From Panorpa germanica (Eukaryota; Arthropoda; Insecta; Mecoptera; Panorpidae): a DNA stretch of 64,000 nucleotides. Made by a program: the position numbers and the translations under genes. Numbering within the stretch: the stretch's first letter is position 1; each line of letters opens with the position of its first letter. Shown piece after piece: positions 22,433-31,616 of the stretch. Under the pieces are notes generated by a model, which did not search any database, was not told the origin of the DNA, and saw only the letters and a program-made list of their open reading frames with translations. The stretch lies in contig OY783219.1 in assembly GCA_963678705.1 (NCBI GenBank), forward strand, positions 682,001 through 746,000. The letters run 5' to 3'.

Positions 22433-23959
22433 TTATTTCGTTTGGTTCCATATAGTTGCTTTTAGTTGTGCCGAATTTCTAATCTTCTGTCCACGAATTA
22501 TTTCTTTTCTGTGATCATTTATCCACAAAGTGTGTGCCTCGTTTTTTGAATCTTCTTGTTTTTCTGGTATGCATTTAGCTTTGTTTCTTTTTTTCTTTTC
22601 AATTTTATCTTTTATTTTAAAATTTTGATTTTTATTATTTCCTGCTTTTCCTTGCTTTATATTGTGTAATTTTTTTACTTCAGAATATTGCATATTTTGT
22701 TTTTCTGGTTTTTCTTGGTTGATGTTTTGTTGCTTCACTATTTCAAGTTCTTGTATAGTTTGCTTTTCTGCTACTTGTCTGATTTTTTGTTGATTTTTTA
22801 CTTTAAAATCTAGAAAGTTTGGATTTTTTGATTGTTGCTTAACATTTTGTTGATTTGGTATTTCAAAATGTTGTGTATTTTGATTCTCTGATACTTGTTT
22901 CATATTTTGCTGATTTTCTACTTTGAAATCTTGCATGTTCTGATCTTCTGTGTTTTGTTTGACGCTTATTTTTCCTTGCTTCATTTTTACTTCAACAATT
23001 GTCTTTTTCTTTACTTCTGTTTTGGTAAACTCTTCAAGTTCTTTTTCCTTTTCATCTGTATTCAGAACTTCTTCTGAATTATTCTGGCTTTGTATTTTAA
23101 TATTTGTGGGCACATTGATCGCCATTTCTTTATGTAATTTGATATCGTTTTTATTTTCATTTATTTCTGTGTCCCGTTTTTCTTCTGAATTTTGTTTTTG
23201 TATTTTGATTTCTGTACTCTCGTTGTTTATGATTACTTCTTGTAGTTCCGTCCGTACATTGTCTATTCCTTTATTCTCAATGGTTTGTTCGATTATTGTT
23301 TCACACGGTTTTTGTGTTGACGGCTCTGTTTGAAAATCTTGTGTGTTCTTCACTTGTTGTTGATGAGGGTGGTTATATTCCTCGTTAGTATAGATTTCGT
23401 GGTTCGTCATATCTTCTATTATTAATTCTAGAAGTTCATCCATTGTGATAGGATTTTGGCGTCTTAATTTACATCCAAGGGGATCGTTTAGCTCCTCTAT
23501 GAAATTTCTCACCATCAGGGAATCGTGATGTTTTGCCAGTGCTCTCATATTTAAAGATGTTTTATTGTGAAGTGTGTTTAAAACATTAAAGTTGTTAACT
23601 GATTCTAAACATCTAAAGTAATAAGTAATAACTTTCTCATTAGGCTTTCGTTTAAGTATTGTTGTATCCGGGATATGGCTGCGGTTTTTAGTATAACTAT
23701 TTATTAAAATAGTTTTTAATTTCTTTCATGTATTAATATGTTTATTCTTTATTAAACTTGCTGCGTCTCCAATAATCTTGCTTTTTATAGCTGAGAGCAA
23801 TAGACCGCTATTCCTAATAGCTTCTTTTTTATCTTAATTTTTACCGGGGAATATGGCAAAATTATCTATGATCACTTCGCAATCTTCTATAAAATTCGTC
23901 AGCGAATTGTTTCCATTATATTCCTTTACATAATTTAGATAAGTATGGAATGTCTCCAT
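22433..23959 (-). pseudogene. Errantivirus-like gag with 20-residue tandem repeats
   Basis: An ATG at 23959 starts a Gag-like frame (METFHTYLNYVKEYNG). It is broken by at least two TAA/TGA stops between about 23840 and 23700 and is then open from 23548 to 22433 (371 codons). The middle contains a capsid-like segment (MVRNFIEELNDPLGCKLRR, then MDELLELIIEDM). The C-terminal half is very rich in Glu, Lys, Gln and Asn. Residues 201-301 of the open part are five consecutive units of about 20 residues with the pattern (N/K)QN.Q.F.(V/I).NQQN.KQ. No zinc knuckle is present. A basic tail (KDKIEKKKRNKAK) follows. The repeat is the notable feature. Confidence 0.7.
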
Positions 23960-24140
23960 TTCGATTTATAGTGTAACTTTTATTTAAGAAAAGTTATTTT
24001 GTAAACATTTTATTTTAAAAATTATTATTATTATTTAGTTAATTTGCAAGTATTTTATTATATTACATTATAGTATTTATTACGTTATGTAATTAATATT
24101 TTATTTTAATATTACTTTTAGTATTATTATAATTTTCGTT

Positions 24141-24316
24141 AGGCCTATATAAGCGATTTATATTCCTTTTTAGAAAATTATTATTTAATTATTGTGTATT
24201 ACGTTGCGTAATTTATATTTTATTTTAATATTTGGTAGGCCTGTATAAGCGATTTATACTCCTTTTTAAATTTAATATCTGTTTAGGACTGTATAAGCGA
24301 TTTATACTCCTTTTAA
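24141..24316. repeat. Leader repeat, three copies
   Basis: A unit of about 32 bp, around GGCCTGTATAAGCGATTTATACTCC in its best copies, occurs near 24141, 24236 and 24285. It lies in the untranslated leader between PBS and gag of the minus-strand element. Confidence 0.7.
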
Positions 24317-24611
24317 ACAGAAAATATTATTGTAAAAATAATAATAATTTTGTTTTTGGGAAGTGTGAATATAGAAAGGAAATATGAATGAGTACTCACA
24401 TTACGATTATCACCGCGATGCCTTGCGAGATCTTCATGTCCATATGCTGCTGCTAGTGGGTCGATGAGTCTCGGAGCACTTCAACTTCTGTTTCTTTTTC
24501 ACTCCACTATTTATTAAGTTTACTTTATTCTTTAACTTTATTTTTTTAGGTTTCGAAATATTAAGTTAACCATAAAAATGGAAAAATTTACAGCGATTGT
24601 AATTCCTTAAT

Positions 24612-24629
24612 ATCCTACCGACTGCGCCA
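24612..24629 (-). promoter_or_regulatory. Primer-binding site, tRNA-Ser type
   Basis: On the minus strand TGGCGCAGTCGGTAGGAT, identical to 3488-3505. It fixes the orientation of the element and the inner edge of its 5' LTR. Confidence 0.88.
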
Positions 24630-24870
24630 ATTAAAGTTTGAGTAATTTAGACTTTAATAAAAAAAACAATTTATTTTAGTTTTACTTAAATAATATTTAT
24701 TTGAGCTAATAATCACTGCGCGATGCAGCTTATGCCTAGTCTCAAATAGTGAGCCAGCCAATTACTATCTGCGCGATGCAGATTATACATGAACTTGAAC
24801 TCTAAAAGTGGTGAGCCAATTACTAACTGCGCGATGCAGTTTATACATGAACTAATTAGATTAAGATTAA
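24630..24870 (-). repeat. Partial 5' LTR with three CTGCGCGATGCAG hairpins
   Basis: The LTR side of the PBS. CTGCGCGATGCAG occurs three times (about 24714, 24770 and 24827) at a spacing of 56-57 bp. Each copy can fold into a 4-bp stem. The outer edge is undefined because no second LTR remains. Confidence 0.55.
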
Positions 24871-25879
24871 CATATTACTTATATACTATTTTATTATCTC
24901 TAGAGTGCATGGTCAGCAAAGATACTGAAGAGACATTGTTAGTTTGTGTCGTATGGAATGTGTGTTATAACAATATGTAGCATAGATGGAATGGTTGATG
25001 TAACGTTAAATTTTGTAATAGTTTTTGTTAACAAATTATCAGATCTTAGGAAAATTAAAATCAACTTGGCCGCAATCTGTTTTCCAAGTTACATCTGAAG
25101 AACAATATTATAGAGAATCTTGATCAACACTTAAACGATTTCAAGAACATGAACTGCACAAAAAAGATAGAGTTCTGTAGAATTTCATGATTATCTTCGA
25201 AATCTAGTATTGTTAATTTCAAATGTTCATTCATAGTTATTATTGTTCTATTACATATATATTGAGTATCACTTTTCGTTACTAAAATATTTAGCCTTTA
25301 AAAATATCAAGGTCAGGAAATTGACCTAAGAACGGATTATTCAATATATAATCTGGGGACCAATTTTTGCTACATAATTTTGCTTGAAATTAAGAGGTGA
25401 TTTTTGTTTAATAGAGCAGTGTATTTGTTTGTTATTTCTGTTTTCTTTAGAACATCTGGTAACTTCAGAGCTTGGTCATATTTGCAATAAATATTTTGTT
25501 TTACATTTCACCATGTTTGTTACATTATTTCTTATTTGCAAGCATGCCTTAGGTTGTTGTTCTGCTATTGTTTTTGATACTTTGGTTTGTTGTGCTTGGT
25601 GTCGTAATTAGATTATCTTACACTGAGAAGCTTTTCTATTCTATGAGTCTTTTTTTTTAAACTGTCTTTTACATTAATTGAAGGTTTCCCAGTTTTTTGC
25701 ATTTTGTATTTAATTTTAAATATCGATTTACTTAGACGCATAATTAAATATATGGTGGTTGGAACCTTGTTTTTTTTATGTAGGTACACTAAATTATAGA
25801 ACTATGGCTACATCGGATTTAGTCAGAGCTATAGATCGATTAGTAAAATTATACAGTTTGCAGTTCGGGAATTTTCTTA
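24871..25879. other. Intergenic, nothing recognised
   Basis: Only short ORFs (for example a Cys-rich 75-codon one from 25384) with no family resemblance; treated as chance. Confidence 0.4.
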
Positions 25880-26250
25880 TTTTAAAACAATTTAGGATGG
25901 GAAATGTAGAGAAAGGCAGGTATTGTGAAAATTGAGAGGAAAGGGTATGTAGATTGTACAGGAAAGAGATAGAAACGTTGAAGTACATAAAAGATACACG
26001 CAAATGCAAAATAAAGAGTGAAAAGTATATAGAGGAAGTAATGGGAAGATGCAACGTAGGAAAGAGGTGGACGATGGAAGTAGACAGAAAAAGAAAGGAT
26101 GTATATGAAATGGAAGAGAAGAAGTACTGCGGAGCAGTAAAGAAAATAAGTTGGCAAGAGAAATAACTGCAGAGAAGAGATCAGGAAGGAAAGAGATGGA
26201 TGGCAGAGCATTTTGAGATTTAGCCTGAAACCAGATTCAATGTTTTTCAT
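25880..26250 (+). pseudogene. LINE ORF2 C-terminal fragment
   Basis: The plus frame reads QFRMGNVEKGRYCEN, a stop, then EERVCRLYRKEIETLKYIKD and a Lys/Glu/Arg-rich tail. It parallels the minus-strand fragment at 61670-61867 (RMGNEEKGNRYW, CRMCGAEDETLEHIKFEC), the Cys-His knuckle region after the RT in LINEs common in insects. Here the knuckle Cys are partly lost. Confidence 0.5.
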
Positions 26251-27156
26251 TTTGGTAACACTGATATCACTATAGGTTATAAAAACAAAAGAAGGTTACA
26301 TTATTATTAATAAATCTTATTTCATAGAAGAAATGTAGCTTTTGTTTATTTAAATTTCATTTTATATTCTCTGCAAAAAATAAAACAGCAGATATGGAGA
26401 ATGTTTTGTCTGATAAGAAAAAGAGAATAGAGAAGCCGACGAGAAGAAAGAAGGTAGATGGAGAAGTTACAGAGAAAGGAAAAATAGAGAGCGAGGAAAA
26501 GGGGCAGAAACGTGGGGAGTTCAGAATCGTGAAGTAGAGGAACAGAACAGAGAAAGTGAAGAGATATAATTAGTGTTTAGTTTAATCTAGAAGTCATGAA
26601 TGGTAAATAATGATTATATGGAAGAATGTAAAATCATAGCGGCATACTTACTATATCCAGAAACTGGAAAAAAATTATAGTAGCCTGAAAAAAGCTAAAA
26701 AATGCACTACTGTGTCGTTTAAATGATCTTTTTCGAAAAAGTAATTAAGATTAAACATTCATTTACTTAAATATAATTTTGACTGCGGTACTACTTTAAC
26801 CTTCATTTAACCTTCATCTTACGAATACAAAACAACTATCAATAAGTTTATTTAATTCTTTACGTGTCATTTATTTTTCATTTTCATTGTTATTTATTTT
26901 TACATTGAGATGGCATCCTACGAACTACTTATTGAGTAGTGTGTTATCCACATAGTAATGAATATTTACTTGCTGGTATTTTATATAGTTAAAGGTTTAC
27001 TTTAATAATTGCTTTAATAAATTATTTATTGTAATCAAAAAACCATTTACTTGATTACATTTCACTGATAGAATTAATTGCAAAAATGATCAATAAATGA
27101 ATTCAATCAAGGAAACACTGATGTTATTTTAAGCTGTACTTATTTAGTGAAACGTG
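26251..27156. other. Upstream region of the first receptor gene
   Basis: 26390-26570 is a purine-rich stretch that reads as Lys/Glu/Arg codons and may be more of the LINE tail. The rest is AT-rich with no supported promoter element. Confidence 0.35.
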
Positions 27157-28218
27157 ATGGGTTTAGTGAAACGCGTAAGAGAGTCCAAATTATTTAATCC
27201 AATTGATATCTACGATGTCTACATACCCACCTTAATAGTCACCAAAACTCTTGGTCTGGCGCCCTTTACTTTGTTTGGTGAAGTTGGTGATCGCAAATTT
27301 CGCATCAGTAATATTGGCTTACTATTTTCACTTTTCTTGTGCGTGCTGTACCTGACTTCCTTCACTTTTACGTGCACATTTTCAATTACAAAGACGTTCC
27401 AAGAGTCCATGTCAGTGGTATCTTTAGTGGGACACAATATTCAAACATTTCTTGGATTTTTGATGATGGCTATTATGTTCTTCTCTTCGTTTTTTAAAGC
27501 TAGAACTCTTCTACAAATTTTTGAGAAATTTTCTGACATTGATAGCAAATTTATTAAAGTTGGAATATTTATCAGTTATAAGAATCTGAATATGTTATCG
27601 CTTAGTATATTTTCCTGTGGATATGTCATAACAACGGCTTCTATTTTACATAATACGTACTTCTTGTATGATGTATATGGGTTCTATTCTGTGGCTATTA
27701 CAGCGACTAACATTTTGCCACTTATAACAATTGGAGTAACTTTGTATCAATTTGGAACGTTTATATTTGCAGTGTACCAACGATTTTCTTTACTAAATCG
27801 TCATCTTGAGAGAATAATTACCGATAACTTTTACAAGACCTTTCAGATTAGTAAAAGAAAGGTTATCACTATTAATACAATACACAAAATTACAAATAAC
27901 AAAAATAATAATCAATCTTTAAGTGATTCCCAAAAGAGAGCGCTAAAAATGAAAATCAGGATGCTGTTGCGTCTCCATGACCATCTCTGTGATTTGGTTC
28001 TATTCTGTAATACCGTGTATTCCTTTTCCGTTTTGACCTGCATTTTCATTATGTTTATCACTGGAGTATTTAGCCTGTTCATGTGTCTAAGTGAAATTAA
28101 CCGATCAAGCTATAGTGATTCAACTCCACATGTTGTGTTTGATTATATCTTTTGGGGAGAATCGCTTCAAATACTTTCTGCTTTCGTTATGTATTCTTGC
28201 ATGAAATCAATTAAAGAG
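27157..28218 (+). CDS. Gustatory-receptor-type 7TM protein, main exon
   Basis: ATG at 27157 (ACGTGATGG) followed by 354 open codons. The protein is a multi-span membrane protein with an intracellular-type N-terminus (FNPIDIYDVYIPTLIVTKTL) and about seven hydrophobic segments. It has the family-like YQRFSLLNRHLERII after the fourth or fifth span, a basic intracellular loop (about residues 230-270), and a last visible span ending FVMYSCMKSIKE. A donor AAAGAG|GTAAGT follows at 28219 in phase 0. Insect gustatory receptors usually end with one or two short exons carrying the TYxxxxxQF motif; I could not find that exon downstream. It would be a ligand-gated ion channel in chemosensory neurons; the ligand is unknown. 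It is paralogous to the gene at 40384. Confidence 0.8.
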
Positions 28219-28876
28219 GTAAGTATCTATAATTATATTTAATATTTACTAGCAGGAGTAACAATTTTCTTACTAAGGTTACTAAACTATTCTACCACAA
28301 AACATTTGTTGCAATAAACGAATTAAATATTTATTTAATAACATCACAATATTTAGTTCCTTACTAAAAACTTCGTTCATCTACAACAGTCAAACTTACA
28401 ACTTATTCCTTGCTCATAAATCATTTTTATTCTATACCAGGTGAATTTTCTACTTAACATAGTTTCCAAAGAAAAACATATAATCTAACTCTAATTCAAT
28501 ATCCTTAAACAAATAAATCTAATCGTTATTTTTGTCAATACTTGCAATTTTTATTAAGTTTCAATATTTACTTAAATATTGCATGCAAACTAAAAATACA
28601 GAACAATCAACTAAAGAATAATAATGAAAATTTTAAAACTCATAATAATTTGATTATTAATAAATAAATAATTCACATTTACAAAAGCCTAATCTACATG
28701 AAAGGATATGTAAACAAAAAACCTCTGGTTGATTTATAAATGACGTCTTAACCTCTTAATTTATTGTTTGGGCACTTCGCAACATAAATACTATTTTCTA
28801 CAAATAATCTGGTTATGGTACGTTACAGATGGAACCAACAATGGCCCAGTCATTTAAGCTTAAATTAGGTAAGAAT
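28219..28876. other. Downstream intron or intergenic
   Basis: Starts with the GTAAGT donor. No C-terminal receptor exon, other ORF or repeat could be supported. Confidence 0.4.
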
Positions 28877-29053
28877 CTCGGAATCCGAGATACCCAGCTG
28901 TAAGTCTGTAAATACTTGTATATTGACACCCTAAAGTTGTCTCAAAACCTACATATGGTTTATACATCCTACCATATGTAGGTTTTGAGACAACTTTAGG
29001 GTGTCAATATACAAGTATTTACAGACTTACAGCTGGGTATCTCGAATTCCGAG
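28877..29053. repeat. Foldback repeat, 82-bp arms
   Basis: Arms 28877-28958 and 28972-29053 are reverse complements with one mismatch over 82 bp and a 13-bp loop (TTTATACATCCTA). The RNA of either strand would form a long, nearly perfect hairpin. No clear target duplication was seen. It is probably a foldback or MITE-type element, or a recent inverted duplication; a small-RNA precursor is possible but unsupported. Confidence 0.9.
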
Positions 29054-29059
29054 GTGAAC

Positions 29060-29480
29060 TTACTATAATTACTGGACTACAACGCTTAAATGGCGATGTG
29101 CAAAAACCAAATGAAAAAAGTCATAGAGAACTTTCGGATTTATATCATAAATTCGAAAGTTACGAAACGTGGCATGATTGTAAGTACAAACATAAGATAA
29201 TCATAAACAAGGAAATACTTTATACAACTTGGCAAATAATAAAACAGATGTTTAAAGTTACATATAGAGATCAGGTATTCAAGACATGTACAATTTATTT
29301 ACAATCAATTGGATCTTAGGAGATGATGTTTCAACCCACATAGCAAAACTTAGAAGTTAGAGGAATGAGCTCAGTAACAAATTTAAGACAAACAAACTAC
29401 AAACAACACATGATTGGTGGAAACAAACTACATGATTAAATGTTACTTTGCTACTAGGTAAGAATGAGGAAACAAAGTTT
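29060..29480 (+). pseudogene. Possible Copia gag fragment
   Basis: The frame near 29060-29319 (LITGLQRLNG, then LSDLYHKFESYETWHDCKYKH) and the shifted frame at 29330-29470 (DDVSTHIAKLR, RNELSNKFKTNKLQTTHDW) resemble the helical part of insect Copia Gag. No zinc knuckle, protease or LTR is seen. Weak call. Confidence 0.25.
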
Positions 29481-30586
29481 GTTGAAGAAAGTGCAGTTGT
29501 GTATGTTTAAGGACGTAATCGTGGACACGTGACGATTGATGCCGTACCGTACAATAATGTGACAAATGTATCAGTAACGTTTAATGATGACAGTAGTGCG
29601 TTGACGCCCGCTGCGATGAAACGTGCAGTCCTGTACGCACACATCAGTACCGACACGTGACGATCAATGCCGTGCCGTTCCGTGTCAATGAAGAATGATA
29701 TTGTTTCATACATTTTGTATGGCGCTATGCCTACGTACTTCTCAGTGCCAGAATATTTAGAGATGACAGTATTGTTTTGACGTTTGCCGTGAGTAGACAC
29801 ACATTTCTAACTAGGAATATTTTTACTGACACTGCAAATACGTACGATTTCAAACTGGATGACGGGAAATTGATAGAATTGGTTCGTTCACATTTCTGTA
29901 CTGTAGACCTTGAATATAGAAAATACATAGACAGCAATACATATCCACACATTTATACGAAGTTCCTTTGGAAAGGAAAATAATAATGTATCAAACCATA
30001 TCCTAAACGGAACCCTATATTTGGAAGCAATCACTCAATAGGTACCAGCGCTATATATAATGGAATAAAATGAAGGAAGAAATGAAGAATAGAATGAACG
30101 GGAAAAGCAAACTATGGTTAAAGTAAGCAGAATACTCATGTACTCAAACACTAAAGCAAGTTCTCCTGGGCTGAATTAGGCATCTCTGCTTTGTATATTG
30201 TGAATAACTTCTATTCTGATCAAAGTAAAGTTTTCTATTTGTTTGACATGAACTAAAGCAGCAAAATTATTTACCATTAAAAACATAGAGTCTTTTATTT
30301 CCAGTCAAATTTGAAGTGAGTAATAAATATCAACTCACAGTGTACCGAGTTAAATGTCCCCTAAACTTGCGAGTGCCGAAACTGCTCCGCTCCCTCTAAG
30401 AATATTATCTGATACATATCTTAATCTTTTATCTAAACTAAAAATAATATTAGTTCAATGTTATATTGAATATTTCTGCTGAAAGAAGTACTATTTCTTA
30501 GACTTGTATGAATTGAATAGTTTTGGTGTGGCGAAGAAGTCTTTCACAAATTAATTATAGACATATTCTTATGTCCTCTATATATA
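29481..30586. other. Unassigned, with a short direct repeat
   Basis: ACACGTGACGAT.(A/G)ATGCCGT occurs at about 29524 and 29653. Overlapping short ORFs on both strands share no recognisable domain. The flank 30587-30590 (TAAA) is the target duplication of the next element. Confidence 0.4.
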
Positions 30587-30590
30587 TAAA

Positions 30591-31410
30591 TGTGGGTTAT
30601 TTTTTAAGAGTAATTTTAAGTTAGAATATATTTAGTTTAAGAAATAGTAATAGTAAAGAAAACTGTAAACTAGGTTAAAAACTTTGCTAAGATTATTCAA
30701 ATGTTTAAAGCAGGACTTGTAGACCCTTGTATGCAGTTCGCTTGCGGTGTCGAGCGTACGCCTCAGAGAACGTGGCATAAGGAACTGTTCGCTAACTATG
30801 AACGTGATGAGACATGTGTTTTGGGCGAGGCTGAGAATATCAAGATTGATATAAGTGTTCTGAGTGTTATAAAAGCAAATGAATTAAAAGCGATAGAATT
30901 ATATAAAGTTTATGTATGGTCGTTATTGTGTGATTTTATAATTAAGTTAACTTTATTACGGTGTAATAATTGTTATTTTGGTCAGTGTTTATGTTAGAGT
31001 TAGGCAGCAAATGTAATGTTTAGTACTAGGGTGTATTTTCATTGAAATCATTGTGCTGATAACTATGGACAATTGTAACTGCGTATTATGTATTGACACG
31101 TAAAACATTGTGAAAAGACATTATAATCTAAGTACTGTATTTAATCAAGTGTATTTTGTTGTGAACTTAATTACGATTAATTCATTTTATTTAGATGTAA
31201 TTTTATGACTTTGATAAGTGATTAAACAAACTATTAATATCCAAATTATGTGTTTACTCGTTTAAAAAGAAACTATATTGTTGTATTGTACATCAACCTT
31301 AGGCTGATGTTAATTGTAACTTATAATTGTAGATAAATCACCTACAAATTGGAGTCTGAAACGGGATGGTGTTAGATTCAAAAACTACTAATGTAGATTA
31401 AATACCTACA
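30591..31410 (+). repeat. 5' LTR, family A
   Basis: 820 bp, TG...CA ends. Contains an intact 98-codon ORF at 30701-30997 (ATG, MFKAGLVDPCMQFACGVE start) that is also intact in the 3' LTR. It resembles no protein known to me. Confidence 0.92.
30701..30997 (+). CDS. 98-residue ORF inside the LTR (5' copy)
   Basis: Starts at the first ATG after about 110 bp of LTR. The first 60 residues are mixed and charged (VERTPQRTWHKELFANYERD). The last 35 are hydrophobic and Cys-rich (YVWSLLCDFIIKLTLL, CNNCYFGQCLC) and could form one membrane segment. The copy in the other LTR encodes the same protein, with only silent differences visible, but with so few LTR differences this is weak evidence of selection. 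It might be a small accessory protein or chance. Confidence 0.25.
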   Translation: MFKAGLVDPCMQFACGVERTPQRTWHKELFANYERDETCVLGEAENIKIDISVLSVIKANELKAIELYKVYVWSLLCDFIIKLTLLRCNNCYFGQCLC

Positions 31411-31616
31411 AATTGGGGGCTCTCAACCGGGATAAGACAAAACCAAAAATATTTAGTTAAGATTATTTTTAACCTTAGAACCAGACTTATTGATCAACCG
31501 GGATAAGACAAAACCAAAAATATTCAAACCAGACTTATTGATCAGCGGAATCAAGAGGAAAACTTAGTGTACAGTTTGCTCATTAAAGTAATTGTACAGC
31601 AGTGAAAATTATAACA
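31411..31616 (+). promoter_or_regulatory. PBS and duplicated leader, family A
   Basis: After the LTR end CCTACA comes AATTGGGGGCTCTCAACCGG, the presumed primer site, whose tRNA I cannot name. The leader repeats CAACCGGGATAAGACAAAAC (about 31424 and 31495) and AACCAGACTTATTGATCA (about 31480 and 31528), a local tandem duplication of about 70 bp before the ATG at 31617. Confidence 0.6.

Larger units (their letters stand above)
18924..24870 (-). mobile_element. Second errantivirus-like element, 3' end lost
   Basis: Reading right to left on the minus strand: a partial 5' LTR, a tRNA-Ser-type PBS (24629-24612), a 650-bp leader, gag (23959-22433), a large decayed gap, an integrase segment (about 21085-20114) and env (20065-18924). 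Env stops at a tandem-repeat junction and no second LTR is found on the left, so the 3' end is lost. The order gag-pol-env and the PBS place it in the same errantivirus group as the element at 185-8528. It is defective in every gene. Confidence 0.85.

Noticed and set aside
22895..23333. Phe/Leu/Ser-rich plus-strand ORFs that look like membrane proteins
   Set aside because: They are antisense to the Lys/Glu/Gln-rich gag; the apparent membrane segments come from the complement.
18821..24850. CRISPR-like arrays (26-bp repeat, CTGCGCGATGCAG repeat)
   Set aside because: Few units, no unique spacers of constant length, eukaryotic context and location inside LTR-element sequence.
25384..25611. 75-codon Cys-rich ORF
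   Set aside because: Starts amid non-coding sequence, no homologue recognised, and composition is the same as the flanks.
25794..26250. Minus-strand hydrophobic ORFs
   Set aside because: Antisense to the Lys/Glu-rich LINE tail on the plus strand.
29507..29983. Three overlapping ORFs of 68-97 codons
   Set aside because: They lie on opposite strands over the same bases with no domain; the short direct repeat there explains some of the pattern.
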